Assembly (NCBI RefSeq): GCF_000380005.1
Contig: NZ_KB904188.1
Coordinates: 558,001 to 622,000, forward strand
Source: Streptococcus didelphis DSM 15616
GTDB taxonomy: Bacteria > Bacillota > Bacilli > Lactobacillales > Streptococcaceae
Reading direction: 5' to 3'
Length of the DNA stretch: 64,000 bases
In this document: in pieces, positions 46,617 to 55,671 of the stretch
Layout of the letters: the number at the start of each line of letters is the position of its first letter
Numbering within the stretch: position 1 is the stretch's first letter
Translations under genes and position numbers: made by a program
The notes under the pieces: model-generated
What the model was told of the DNA's origin: nothing
Seen by the model: only the letters and a program-made list of their open reading frames with translations
The model's database searches: none

Positions 46617-47294
46617 TTATTTAATTACATTAATAACCGTTAAAACCATAATTTTTAAATCATCAAAAAAATTAAAGTTATAAACATATTCAATATTTCG
46701 TTGCATTTTTATAGGTAAAATCTTTTCAATATAAGCCTGATCTAGCGTTAAGCCACTTTCTGTATATCTCTTAATGAGGATTTCCTCATCTTTAAATTCA
46801 ATACTTGAACGAGAAGTAACACCTGCGGGCAGTAATAACGAAACTTTCATTTCATCTGTATAGTTTAGAACATATTTCAAAACTTCAGGTCTTGCTCCAA
46901 CAAAACTCATGTCTCCCTCAAGAATATTTAGTAATTGAGGAATTTCATCTAATCTATATTTCCTTATTACAGAGCCAATCTTTGTAATTCTCAAATCATT
47001 CTCGGTTGTAACAAGTGACCCAATTTTATCAGCATTTAAAACCATTGTTCTAAATTTATAAATTTTAAAGATTTTCCCATTTTTTGTTATCCGTTCTTGT
47101 CGGTAAAAAACTGGTCCCTTATCTTCAAGCTTAATTAAAACACCTAATATTAAAAATATAGGACTAAGCAAAATAATCATAAAAAAAGCTACAAATTTAT
47201 CAAAAATTAATTTCAATATTAAGTCATTTTTTCTGTTATTTAAGTATAGTTCTGCTTTTTGTACTTCTTGACAATTGAAATAGTCACTGCTCAT
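46617..47294 (-). CDS. PglC-like phosphoglycosyl transferase (capsule-initiating)
   Basis: 225-aa monotopic phosphoglycosyl transferase, the short PglC type lacking the extra membrane domain of CpsE/WcaJ. One membrane-inserted hairpin lies near residues 30-55. DKGPVFYRQERITKNGKIFKIYKFRTM and the catalytic Asp-Glu pair in LDEIPQLLNILEGDMSFVGARPE are clear. It transfers the first sugar-phosphate to undecaprenyl phosphate. The short form and the neighbouring pathway genes fit a bacillosamine-type donor. Glucose-1-phosphate, as used by pneumococcal CpsE, is less likely. Confidence 0.88.
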   Translation of the reverse strand: MSSDYFNCQEVQKAELYLNNRKNDLILKLIFDKFVAFFMIILLSPIFLILGVLIKLEDKGPVFYRQERITKNGKIFKIYKFRTMVLNADKIGSLVTTENDLRITKIGSVIRKYRLDEIPQLLNILEGDMSFVGARPEVLKYVLNYTDEMKVSLLLPAGVTSRSSIEFKDEEILIKRYTESGLTLDQAYIEKILPIKMQRNIEYVYNFNFFDDLKIMVLTVINVIK

Positions 47295-47303
47295 TGATGA
47301 TAT

Positions 47304-49103
47304 TCACTCCTGTTTTGCTTCACGGATTAAGGTTTCTTTTAGTTCCGTTTGAGATAATTGGTCAAATCTGTTAATGATGTCTAGGACTTGGTCTAGTGGT
47401 TTTGAGCTAACTTTTCCTACGAAGATTTTTTTATGGATTTGTTCTTGAATTCTTTCATGGGTTGAAAGTAATTCTTCATACAGTTTTTCTCCTGGTCTGA
47501 TGCCAGATTCAACAATTTTAATCTCTTCTTCGGTATGGCCACTTAATTTAATAACTTTTTTGGCTAAATCTAAGATTTTGACGGGGTCCCCCATGTCTAG
47601 GACAAAGATTTCTCCACCTTTAGCTAGATAGCCAGCTTGGATTACTAGACGGCTTGCTTCTGGAATTGTCATGAAATAACGGGTCATCCTGAAATCAGTA
47701 ACAGTGACTGGTCCTCCATTTCTGATTTGTTCTTTAAATAAAGGGATAACGCTTCCACGGCTACCTAGAACATTTCCAAAACGAACAGCTGCAAAGCGTG
47801 TCTGGCCTTCTTGGTTTAAGCCTGTTACAATCATCTCTGCAAAACGTTTTGTTGCTCCCATAACATTTGGGGGATTAACTGCCTTATCTGTAGATACCAT
47901 AATAAATTTTGGAATTCCTGCTGCCTTAGCTGCCTCAGCAACATTTTTAGTTCCAAAAATATTGTTTTTAACCGCTTCTCGAGGATTATATTCCATAAGT
48001 GGAACATGTTTATGGGCAGCAGCATGGTAGACAATATCTGGTTTAAATTCTGCCATTAGCTTAAAGATAAACTCTCTATCTTGTATATCTGCGATGACTG
48101 GCAAGTAGGTAATTTTATCTTGGTATTTTGAGGTCAATTCTTTGTGAATTAAATAAATAGAATTTTCCCCATGTCCTAATAAAATAATCTGTTTAGGAGT
48201 GAAGTTAGATATTTGACGACAGATTTCAGAACCTATTGAACCTCCGGCACCTGTTACCATGATTGTTTTATTTTGAAAATAGTCAGACAAGGATGATTGG
48301 TCTAAAATGACTTCTTTACGACCTAGTAAGTCAGCGATATCAATTTCTTTAAATTGATTAAAAGAAACATTTCCTGTAAGGACATTTTCAATACTTGGCA
48401 TATTGTTTACAGGAACCTGAACTTGACGACAGATATCTAAAATACTCTCTCGTTCTGAACCCGATAAACTTGGAATAGCGATGGTAACTTGATCTACTTC
48501 ATAATCTGCCACCAATCTAGGAATAGAATACTTATTTCCTAAAACCTTGATTCCATGAAGATAAGTACCATATTTGTTTAAGTCCGCATCAACAATCCCA
48601 ACAATTTCAATATCTCTCCCTTTACTAATAGCTGCTTGAATAAAGGTACTACCACCTTCTCCTGCTCCTACAACTAAGATTCTTCTCTTTTTCTGACTTT
48701 TCTTCCTTTTTAAAGGGTTTATTTCATGCCATATTCTCCAAGAAAATCTTGGCAGGATAACTAGGAAATTGCTGAAAAGATAAGATAGTAAAAAGAAGCG
48801 TCTACTGTAGCTGTTTAAGCTTATAATAACTGCACCATATGCTAGAAAAAAAGCTAAAAAAAGAGTAGCTACAATCTTAAATATAACCTTGGAATCCGTA
48901 AACCGATTAATAATAGAAAAAATTCTAAGTCTTATTCCCAATATAGAATAAACAAATAAACTTACAAAAAGTGTGATGAAAAATTCCGAATTTGTGGTTC
49001 TATTGTGATAGGCTAATAAAAAATAATGAGCCAAAACGATAGATACCGTAATCATCAATAAGTCTATAAGATATAAAATGACTCGCTTTTGACTTCTTTT
49101 CAT
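47304..49103 (-). CDS. CapD/WbpM/PglF-like UDP-HexNAc 4,6-dehydratase
   Basis: 599-aa membrane-bound dehydratase: four N-terminal transmembrane helices (about 10-120), a first Rossmann-like domain (VVGAGEGGSTFIQAAI near 146) and the catalytic short-chain dehydrogenase domain with GAGGSIGSEICRQ (near 285) and STDKAVNPPNVMGATKR. The Met in place of the usual catalytic Tyr is typical of WbpM/PglF. It makes UDP-4-keto-6-deoxy-HexNAc, the substrate for the DegT aminotransferase two genes downstream. Base usage resembles the core more than the genes after it. Confidence 0.93.
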   Translation of the reverse strand: MKRSQKRVILYLIDLLMITVSIVLAHYFLLAYHNRTTNSEFFITLFVSLFVYSILGIRLRIFSIINRFTDSKVIFKIVATLFLAFFLAYGAVIISLNSYSRRFFLLSYLFSNFLVILPRFSWRIWHEINPLKRKKSQKKRRILVVGAGEGGSTFIQAAISKGRDIEIVGIVDADLNKYGTYLHGIKVLGNKYSIPRLVADYEVDQVTIAIPSLSGSERESILDICRQVQVPVNNMPSIENVLTGNVSFNQFKEIDIADLLGRKEVILDQSSLSDYFQNKTIMVTGAGGSIGSEICRQISNFTPKQIILLGHGENSIYLIHKELTSKYQDKITYLPVIADIQDREFIFKLMAEFKPDIVYHAAAHKHVPLMEYNPREAVKNNIFGTKNVAEAAKAAGIPKFIMVSTDKAVNPPNVMGATKRFAEMIVTGLNQEGQTRFAAVRFGNVLGSRGSVIPLFKEQIRNGGPVTVTDFRMTRYFMTIPEASRLVIQAGYLAKGGEIFVLDMGDPVKILDLAKKVIKLSGHTEEEIKIVESGIRPGEKLYEELLSTHERIQEQIHKKIFVGKVSSKPLDQVLDIINRFDQLSQTELKETLIREAKQE

Positions 49104-49106
49104 AAG

Positions 49107-49835
49107 TTATTTTCTCTTCCTAGGGTGTTTTTTAACCTTTTTATGACTTCCTTCTACCTTGCCATAATTTCCATATGCACCGTAGGAACCATATGAGTCA
49201 ACTGTATGTTCTGCTTTATTTAAAATAACTCCTAAAAACTGGCTGCCACTTTGTTCCATTTGCTCCTTGGCTTTTTGAATAAAGCGACGTTTAATAATAC
49301 CTGCTTCTGTAACAAGAAGTGAAGCATCAGCTTTTTGAGCAACAATAGCTGAATCAATCACTAGTCCAATTGGCGGCGTATCAATAATAATATAGTCAAA
49401 AACCTCCTTGAGAGCATCAATCATATAGTTAAAGTTATGATTTTGTAATAAGGTTGTTGGATTAGGTGGAACCTGACCAGAAGGAATAATCATAAGATTG
49501 TCAATATCAGTTCGAGATATAACTGATGATAAGTCAGCATTTCCTGAGAGATAGTTAGATAAGCCTTGGTATTTAGTATCAGATTTAAATGTTCCTGACA
49601 TGACAGAATTTCTAATATCTGCATCAATTAAAAGTGTTTTTAAACCAGTATTTGCAAAGGAAATGGCTAAATTAGAAGATGTTGTTGATTTTCCTTCACC
49701 TGGTTGAACTGAAGTTACCACGATAACACGATAGTCTCGGCCACTAAACTGAATATTTGTTCGAATAGAATTATAATATTCTTCTGCTTGTGTATAGAGT
49801 GCTTTTTTTGATTTTTTTAATTCTAGTTGTGCCAT
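49107..49835 (-). CDS. cpsD: Capsule tyrosine kinase CpsD
   Basis: 242-aa BY-kinase ATPase subunit. Walker A is [16 protein letters not shown] (near residue 45), Walker A' [10 protein letters not shown] and Walker [10 protein letters not shown]. The C-terminus holds the tyrosine cluster [13 protein letters not shown] that is autophosphorylated. With CpsC it forms a membrane kinase that tunes chain length and amount; CpsB dephosphorylates it. 10-bp spacing to cpsC. Confidence 0.96.
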   Translation of the reverse strand: MAQLELKKSKKALYTQAEEYYNSIRTNIQFSGRDYRVIVVTSVQPGEGKSTTSSNLAISFANTGLKTLLIDADIRNSVMSGTFKSDTKYQGLSNYLSGNADLSSVISRTDIDNLMIIPSGQVPPNPTTLLQNHNFNYMIDALKEVFDYIIIDTPPIGLVIDSAIVAQKADASLLVTEAGIIKRRFIQKAKEQMEQSGSQFLGVILNKAEHTVDSYGSYGAYGNYGKVEGSHKKVKKHPRKRK

Positions 49836-49845
49836 TTTTTACCTC

Positions 49846-50535
49846 TTAAATTTTATCTGTATTTGGAACAACACCTAGTAGTGTCATACCAAGCACTTCT
49901 TCAATATCTTCAGGACGTTTAACGCGATCATCTAAAACTTCTTTAACAACAATGAAAATGATTGTTAAAAAGGCACCTAGTAAAATTCCTAATAAGACAT
50001 TACGCTGAATATTAGGAGAAGATGGCTTAGATGGTAATTGTGCTTTTTCAAGAGGTGTCACATCTTGTACCTTGGTAACAGCCTTAATTTTTTTCACTGC
50101 TACTTCTCGAACAGAGTTAGCTAATTCTTTTGCTTCTTGAGGATCATGAGTTGTTACAGAAATGGCAATTACACGTGTATCTGTTGGAATAGACACTTCA
50201 ATCATCTTGCTTAGTTGATCGGGTGTTATTTTTAAAGCATCTTTAGCAATAACGTCCTTCATCACATCCCTAGAAGTGATAATTTCTTTATAATCATTAA
50301 CAAGATAGCCTCCTGCCTGTAAATCAGTGGCTGTAATAGGACTGCTTTGTTGTTGATTAATAACATAAATCCTGGTGGAGGAGGTATAAGACGGTTGAAT
50401 AAGGAAAATACTTATTAAAAAGGATAGGGCTCCTAAAAACAAAGCCATAAAAATGATTAAAAACTTTTTAACCCATAACTTTTTCAATAGACTTAAAACA
50501 TCAATTTCAATTGATGGTGCTTCACTGTTGTTCAT
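49846..50535 (-). CDS. cpsC: Capsule chain-length regulator / kinase activator CpsC
   Basis: 229-aa Wzz-type protein with two transmembrane helices (about 22-45 and 175-195) bracketing an extracellular domain. The Pro-rich PSKPSSPNIQRN before helix 2 is conserved. The cytoplasmic end (EVLDDRVKRPEDIEEVLGM) activates CpsD. 8-bp gap from cpsB. Confidence 0.95.
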   Translation of the reverse strand: MNNSEAPSIEIDVLSLLKKLWVKKFLIIFMALFLGALSFLISIFLIQPSYTSSTRIYVINQQQSSPITATDLQAGGYLVNDYKEIITSRDVMKDVIAKDALKITPDQLSKMIEVSIPTDTRVIAISVTTHDPQEAKELANSVREVAVKKIKAVTKVQDVTPLEKAQLPSKPSSPNIQRNVLLGILLGAFLTIIFIVVKEVLDDRVKRPEDIEEVLGMTLLGVVPNTDKI

Positions 50536-50543
50536 ATTTTCTC

Positions 50544-51275
50544 CTATAAGTAGTTATTGTCAATAAGAGTTTGTGCATTGCTTTCAAAGAGCTCCTGTGC
50601 ACGTCTCAAACCATAGTCTTTTACAATTTTCTTATATGCTTCTTGCATAAAAGGTGGACGCTTGGTTAGGTTGTGCATGTCACTAGCTACACAGTGCACT
50701 AAATCTGCATCTAAGAAATATTTAGCTCGCTTTTTAAATACCTTTAAAGGATCTCCAAAAAGCTTGGCCTTTAACACATGCACACTATTAATTTGTGTAT
50801 AGCAACCCATATCAATGATTTCTTGAACCCGCTCTGCCTTAAAGGCAAGAGCATCATAACGTTCGATATGGGCAAGAATGGGTGTAATACCCAACATGAG
50901 AATCTGTGATAGGGCTAGATGGATTTCCTTCCAAGGTGTTGCCATCGAAAACTCAATTAAAGCAAAACGACTATTATTCATGGTTGGTATCAGTTTATGT
51001 TCCAAATTCTCCAAGGTATCTCTTGTAAAATAAAGTTCACCACCATAGAGAATAGAAAGACCTTCAAATTGTTTTTCTGCTTCTCTTTTTACATGATTAA
51101 ATTTATTTAAGATATCATCTTCGGGCGTTTCAAACATGCCTTTTCGGCGATGGGAGGTGGAAACGATTGTTCGCACACCTTGTCGGTAGCTTTCTTCAAT
51201 CAATAATAAACTTTCCTCGATTGTCAGTGGACCATCATCCACATCAAAAACAATGTGGGAATGAATATCAATCAT
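50544..51275 (-). CDS. cpsB: Protein-tyrosine phosphatase CpsB (PHP family)
   Basis: 243-aa manganese-dependent phosphatase of the PHP superfamily. Metal ligands lie in IDIHSHIVFDVDDG at the N-terminus, in LAHIERYDAL (near residue 135) and in CVASDMHNL (near residue 200). It dephosphorylates the tyrosine cluster of CpsD. Its start overlaps the cpsA stop by 4 nt (ATGA). GGAGGA precedes the ATG. Confidence 0.96.
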   Translation of the reverse strand: MIDIHSHIVFDVDDGPLTIEESLLLIEESYRQGVRTIVSTSHRRKGMFETPEDDILNKFNHVKREAEKQFEGLSILYGGELYFTRDTLENLEHKLIPTMNNSRFALIEFSMATPWKEIHLALSQILMLGITPILAHIERYDALAFKAERVQEIIDMGCYTQINSVHVLKAKLFGDPLKVFKKRAKYFLDADLVHCVASDMHNLTKRPPFMQEAYKKIVKDYGLRRAQELFESNAQTLIDNNYL

Positions 51276-52738
51276 TTATGTTCCTCCATAGTTGTATTTA
51301 TTTTTTGCTTGGCTTGTTCAAGACTGAAATCATCTAATTTGTACATGTAAAGGCTTGATGCCGGCATAGCATATGAAGGCAATTGGCCGGTTGATCCAGT
51401 ACCTAAGACATCTTGAGATTCAATATTATAGGAATCTTTATTTCCTAGTTCTGCATTTGCAATAGACATCATTTGATTTAAACTTAAGTTTGTTTGGATT
51501 GAATTTTGTAATCCATTTACAATTGAAGAAAACTGAGCAGGTGATTTAATGGTTGTTAACTTATTAATAATTGCAGCAATTACCTTTTCTTGATTTTTAC
51601 CACGATCATTATCCCCACCTTCTAAAGATTTACGTTCCCTGACAAATCTCAAAGCTTGTTCTGAGTTGAGTGTAATGGAACCTTTAGCGAAATCATAGTC
51701 CCCTGCAGAGAAGGCATGATCATTTTGAACCTCAATTCCTCCTAATAAATCAATAAGTGTGATAAAGGATGTGAAGTTAATTCTCGCATAGTAATTAATG
51801 TCAATATTATAAAGATTTTCCAAGGTCTTCATTGAGGTTTCGACCCCATAAATGCCCGCATGTGTTAATTTATCATATTGATCTCCCCCGCCGTCTGGGA
51901 TTTTAACATAGGAGTCACGTGGAGTTGTTGTTAGTAAGACCTTATGAGTATTCATATTCACTGTCATAATGATATTAACATCTGACCTTGATACTGTCGA
52001 AATCGGACCATAGGTGTCAATCCCGCTAATATAAACATTAAAAACACCAGACTTGTTAGCTTTTGATGACTTGGTTTTAATTTCTTTTTTTATTTTATAA
52101 CTATAGAGGGTCTTTACTTTTTCTTTATAGTCACTGTGATTTTGCTCAATTAGGGAAATGTAAGCTTGATTCATAACCATTGCCTGAGAACTTCCCTCTA
52201 ACAAATTCTCATAGGCCTTTTGATAGGATGCAACTTCTGTTTTTTCGATAGCAACTTGCTTATCCTTTTTAATTTGCTCTAGCAAGCTATCAATATTACT
52301 GCTATCGCTAGAAGTTGGCGCTTCAAGACTTTTGACATCTGAAATAGAATGTAAGGGACTATCCTTAGGAACCACCACTGACATTTCAACCTCTGAAAAA
52401 GAAGCTGTTTTATTTAATTTGGCAGTGAAATCAATAGTGGATTTAAAGGTAAATAACATCGCCACTAAGATGAGGTTACTTATTATCAGACTAAGCATGG
52501 TAAAAAGCTTAGCCTTTTTTAGAATAATAAGAATTAAAGAGAGTAAGAAAAGAACTAAGATTAAAAAACCTACAATACTATTGAGATGCCGAAAAGCTAA
52601 AAAGTTATAGCTGTACATCATAAAAATAACAATGACTGACAAAATAGTATAAAGACTTAATAAAACTAAATTAATCATTGAAAAGCTATTGCTTGGTTCA
52701 CTTGTGGAGCTTTGTGTGTGTCTAGATTGTCTTGTCAT
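51272..52738 (-). CDS. cpsA: LytR-CpsA-Psr family capsule protein CpsA
   Basis: 488-aa membrane protein, first gene of the capsule operon. Three N-terminal transmembrane helices (about 20-105) are followed by an accessory extracellular domain and the LCP domain (about 230-385), with TTPRDSYVKIP and ALRFVRER carrying the arginines that bind pyrophosphate. LCP proteins attach polysaccharide to the cell wall; CpsA has also been reported to influence cps transcription in related streptococci. GGAG is before the ATG. Confidence 0.95.
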   Translation of the reverse strand: MTRQSRHTQSSTSEPSNSFSMINLVLLSLYTILSVIVIFMMYSYNFLAFRHLNSIVGFLILVLFLLSLILIILKKAKLFTMLSLIISNLILVAMLFTFKSTIDFTAKLNKTASFSEVEMSVVVPKDSPLHSISDVKSLEAPTSSDSSNIDSLLEQIKKDKQVAIEKTEVASYQKAYENLLEGSSQAMVMNQAYISLIEQNHSDYKEKVKTLYSYKIKKEIKTKSSKANKSGVFNVYISGIDTYGPISTVSRSDVNIIMTVNMNTHKVLLTTTPRDSYVKIPDGGGDQYDKLTHAGIYGVETSMKTLENLYNIDINYYARINFTSFITLIDLLGGIEVQNDHAFSAGDYDFAKGSITLNSEQALRFVRERKSLEGGDNDRGKNQEKVIAAIINKLTTIKSPAQFSSIVNGLQNSIQTNLSLNQMMSIANAELGNKDSYNIESQDVLGTGSTGQLPSYAMPASSLYMYKLDDFSLEQAKQKINTTMEEHK

Positions 52739-52780
52739 TCTTACTCTCCAAATTCTAATTTACACATAGAAATTTAGATA

Positions 52781-52812
52781 ATTATAGCATCTTGTTAAAA
52801 AAATTGCAATTT
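52781..52812 (-). promoter_or_regulatory. Main capsule operon promoter
   Basis: -35 TTGCAA (52804-52809), 17-bp spacer ending in TGC, and extended -10 TATAAT (52781-52786), about 42 nt before the cpsA start. Confidence 0.8.
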
Positions 52813-52881
52813 GAAACAATTTAATTAACTTATAATTTTTAAAATATTTGTTAATTTATTAAAAGCCAATGAATTATAACT

Positions 52882-52923
52882 TGACATTATTTTCTTGTCA
52901 TAAGCCTTATATTTAGCTATTAT
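52882..52923 (+). promoter_or_regulatory. cpsY promoter with overlapping inverted repeat
   Basis: -35 TTGTCA (52895-52900), 17-bp spacer, -10 TATTAT (52918-52923). The -35 overlaps the inverted repeat TGACA-N9-TGTCA (52882-52900), a plausible site for CpsY itself, since LysR regulators commonly bind such dyads near their own promoter. Confidence 0.55.
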
Positions 52924-52991
52924 GATTGCTTCAGGAGACGTTTTCTTCTTTCTAACTTGCAAGAATATTTTTTTTAAGATAGACTGTTTTT

Positions 52992-53909
52992 ATGAGATTA
53001 CAACAATTACACTACATTATTAAAATTGTAGAATGTGGCTCCATGAATGAGGCCGCCAAGCAATTATTTATTACTCAGCCGAGTTTATCAAATGCTGTTA
53101 AAGATCTAGAAAAGGAAATGAGAATTAAGATTTTTAATCGTCATCCTAAAGGAATTACTCTGACCAAGGATGGTGTAGAGTTTCTTTCCTATGCTAGACA
53201 GATTATTGAACAGACTTCCTTGTTAGAAGACCGTTATAAAAATTATAATAGCAATCGAGAACTATTTAGTGTTTCCTCCCAACACTATGCCTTTGTTGTG
53301 AATGCTTTTGTTTCCTTGCTGAGAGAAACAGATATGACCCAATATGAACTGTTTTTAAGGGAAACAAGAACCTGGGAAATTATTGATGATGTCAAAAACT
53401 TTCGTTCTGAGATAGGTGTCCTCTTTCTTAATGACTATAACAAGGATGTCCTAACAAAACTTTTTGAGGATAACCATCTTGTTTCCAAGCCTCTCTTTAC
53501 TACTCACCCTCATATATTTGTCAGTGAGAGTCATCCACTAGCTGATCGGGACTATTTAGAATTGGCTGACTTAGAAGCCTTTCCTTATCTCAGCTATGAT
53601 CAAGGCTTACATAACTCCTTCTACTTTTCAGAAGAAATGATGGCTCATCTGACACATCGTAAATCAATAGTAGTAAGTGATCGTGCTACTTTATTTAATC
53701 TTATGATTGGTTTAGATGGCTATACAGTAGCAAGTGGGATATTAAACAGTCAACTTAATGGTAACCATATCGTAGCTATACCTTTAAATGTCCCTGAGAT
53801 TATTGAGATTGTTTATATTAAACACGGAAAAGCCAACCTATCCCATATGGGTGAAAAATTTATTGACTATTTAATCAAAGAAACCAAGTTTACCAAAAAA
53901 ACTCCCTAA
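52992..53909 (+). CDS. cpsY: LysR-family regulator CpsY
   Basis: 305-aa LysR-type regulator divergent from the capsule operon. The N-terminal winged helix-turn-helix (residues 1-60, GSMNEAAKQLFITQPSLSNAVKDLEKEM) is canonical, followed by a periplasmic-binding-protein-like effector domain (about 90-295). In S. iniae and group B Streptococcus CpsY affects capsule or cell-wall modification and neutrophil survival (established for those species). The start has no Shine-Dalgarno sequence; the N-terminus of the family fits this ATG. Confidence 0.92.
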   Translation: MRLQQLHYIIKIVECGSMNEAAKQLFITQPSLSNAVKDLEKEMRIKIFNRHPKGITLTKDGVEFLSYARQIIEQTSLLEDRYKNYNSNRELFSVSSQHYAFVVNAFVSLLRETDMTQYELFLRETRTWEIIDDVKNFRSEIGVLFLNDYNKDVLTKLFEDNHLVSKPLFTTHPHIFVSESHPLADRDYLELADLEAFPYLSYDQGLHNSFYFSEEMMAHLTHRKSIVVSDRATLFNLMIGLDGYTVASGILNSQLNGNHIVAIPLNVPEIIEIVYIKHGKANLSHMGEKFIDYLIKETKFTKKTP

Positions 53910-53942
53910 AGAAGTTGAACAAAGTTTATTTTATTAACATCA

Positions 53943-54027
53943 AAAAAACTGAAGACTAATTATTTGGTCCCTTAAATTAGACAGAGAATCTAACTTTGAG
54001 ATCACTAGATAGTTACTTCAGTTTTTT
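53943..54027. terminator. Nested bidirectional terminator between cpsY and the HEPN-motif gene
   Basis: A perfect 12-bp outer stem AAAAAACTGAAG/CTTCAGTTTTTT (53943-53954 and 54016-54027) encloses about 61 nt with a smaller TTAGA/TCTAA stem. Confidence 0.75.
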
Positions 54028-54030
54028 ATC

Positions 54031-54807
54031 TTATTTTTTAATTACTTGACCTTCAATAATCCTATTAATCTGGTCAAAATAAAATGGCTGTCTTTGATAG
54101 TTGACTCCTGAAAAGCTTGCTAAGGCAATAATCTTATCCAAAAATGTCTGGGAAGAAAACCGTGTGGTCCGATATAATTCCTCCTCATCAAAGGCTTTGA
54201 TAAGATGAGCAAGGGGATTACGAACAGATTTTTCAAATTTTCGTAACTCTTTAACAGTCTCTTTTATCTCTTGAGGCAGTTGAGAAAATTGTAGAATATC
54301 AGCTAAACTCTTGCTAGTAATATTACGGCTTTGTTTCTGGCTGAGATACTTCTCAAAAATAGGATTGTGAGCTTCTTGCATTGCCTTAAAATTCCAAGTA
54401 TCGTATTGGTCACTTTTAGAGTCGATGATATAAAGATCAAATTGAGCAATTTCTTTTCTGGCTAATCGTAAGAAGAGTCGATAAAGAATAGGGGAAACAG
54501 ACCGAACAAAGTCAATGATATCTCCATTTTTAACCTTAACTTCTAAATCTAAAATATAGTTGGCAATCTGCTCATCCTCAATCTCAGTGTTTAAAAGCAA
54601 GTCAATTCCCCACTTCTCTTCAATGACTTGATTTTCTTTTGCATGCTCATACAAAAAATTCAGGTTTAATTCTCTTCTTTCCTTTAGAAGTTCTATTAAA
54701 TATAAAGACTCTGAAGAAAAATCGGGAATTTGCTTGGCTATTTTAAAGACATGATTATAAGCATAGACATCCAAGAGGATGTCTATTGTTTTTTCAAGTT
54801 CAGTCAT
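54031..54807 (-). CDS. Stand-alone Csm6-like HEPN-motif protein
   Basis: 258-aa all-helical cytoplasmic protein. RNPLAH (Arg196 to His201) is the Rx4H motif of HEPN ribonucleases. The surrounding [17 protein letters not shown] and the earlier [20 protein letters not shown] resemble the HEPN part of the type III CRISPR effector Csm6, as far as recalled by eye. There is no room for a CARF sensor domain, and no cas genes or array are in the window. The ATG at 54807 lies inside deoD (8-nt overlap), so translation is coupled to the purine nucleoside phosphorylase. The TTG at 54813 was rejected. Enzyme activity is inferred only. Confidence 0.7.
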   Translation of the reverse strand: MTELEKTIDILLDVYAYNHVFKIAKQIPDFSSESLYLIELLKERRELNLNFLYEHAKENQVIEEKWGIDLLLNTEIEDEQIANYILDLEVKVKNGDIIDFVRSVSPILYRLFLRLARKEIAQFDLYIIDSKSDQYDTWNFKAMQEAHNPIFEKYLSQKQSRNITSKSLADILQFSQLPQEIKETVKELRKFEKSVRNPLAHLIKAFDEEELYRTTRFSSQTFLDKIIALASFSGVNYQRQPFYFDQINRIIEGQVIKK

Positions 54808-55513
54808 TAGCAATAAGTGTTTCCAAGCCCACCTTCATCATATCTGTAAAGGTTGTTTGGCGTTCTTCGGCACTAGTGTCTTCAGATGAGTCATTGAGAT
54901 TATCAGAAATAGTCATGATACCAAGTGCCTGTACCTTGTGTTGTGTGGCAAGATAGTAAAGGGCTGCTGCTTCCATTTCGATAGCTTTAACACCTAATTT
55001 ACCCAGTTCCATAGCTCTTTCTGGCTTATTAGAATAGAAGACATCAGTAGATAAGACATTTCCCACATGAGTTGTCATACCATACTTTTTGGCAATATGA
55101 TATGCCTTGTCTAATAATTCAAAGTCTGCAATTTGTGGGAAATCAAATTCTGGAAAGTCATTACGAATCATATTTGAATTTGTTGCCGCAGCTTGAGCTA
55201 AAACTAAATCTCTTACATGTACATCAGGGTCGATAGCACCTGCTGTACCAACACGAATTAACTTTTTGACACCGTAATCTACAATAAGTTCACGGGCGTA
55301 AATATGGATGGATGGCATACCCATTCCTGTACCCATAACCGATACCTTGTGTCCCTTATAGGTTCCAGTATAGCCAAACATATTACGGATTTCATTAAAG
55401 CAGACAGAATCTTCTAGGAAGTTTTCAGCAATGAATTTTGCTCTTAGAGGATCACCTGGTAGTAAGATTTTATCTGCAATTTGACCTTTTTCTGCGGAAA
55501 TGTGAATTGACAT
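54800..55513 (-). CDS. deoD: Purine-nucleoside phosphorylase (DeoD type)
   Basis: 237-aa hexameric-type phosphorylase that splits purine (deoxy)nucleosides to base plus (deoxy)ribose-1-phosphate. [14 protein letters not shown] at the N-terminus binds phosphate; [15 protein letters not shown] and the family signature and catalytic Asp in the ISDNL segment near residue 204 are visible. It is the third gene of rpiA-punA-deoD. The 158-bp gap from punA is long and holds an AAAGGAG followed only by a 16-codon frame. Confidence 0.95.
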   Translation of the reverse strand: MSIHISAEKGQIADKILLPGDPLRAKFIAENFLEDSVCFNEIRNMFGYTGTYKGHKVSVMGTGMGMPSIHIYARELIVDYGVKKLIRVGTAGAIDPDVHVRDLVLAQAAATNSNMIRNDFPEFDFPQIADFELLDKAYHIAKKYGMTTHVGNVLSTDVFYSNKPERAMELGKLGVKAIEMEAAALYYLATQHKVQALGIMTISDNLNDSSEDTSAEERQTTFTDMMKVGLETLIAND

Positions 55514-55671
55514 AATAGTGATATAGGAGCTGACAAACGTGGATTTTGACGAATATTTAAAGATTAGCTTTGGTCCATCATTTGCTTAAGTTTATTTATT
55601 AAACCAGCTCCCACTCCTTTCTTTATTTTTAATTTTTTATAAACATAAAAATACTTGCTACTTTTTCTAAA

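Noticed and set aside
54031..54807. Type III CRISPR-Cas locus next to the HEPN-motif gene
   Set aside because: No direct-repeat array and no cas10, csm or cas6 genes are present on either side; neighbours are deoD and cpsY.
55564..55614. 16-codon frame starting with GTG between punA and deoD, next to an AAAGGAG
   Set aside because: The spacing between the AAAGGAG and the GTG is too short for a start, the frame is tiny and there is no other support; it may be a remnant or chance.
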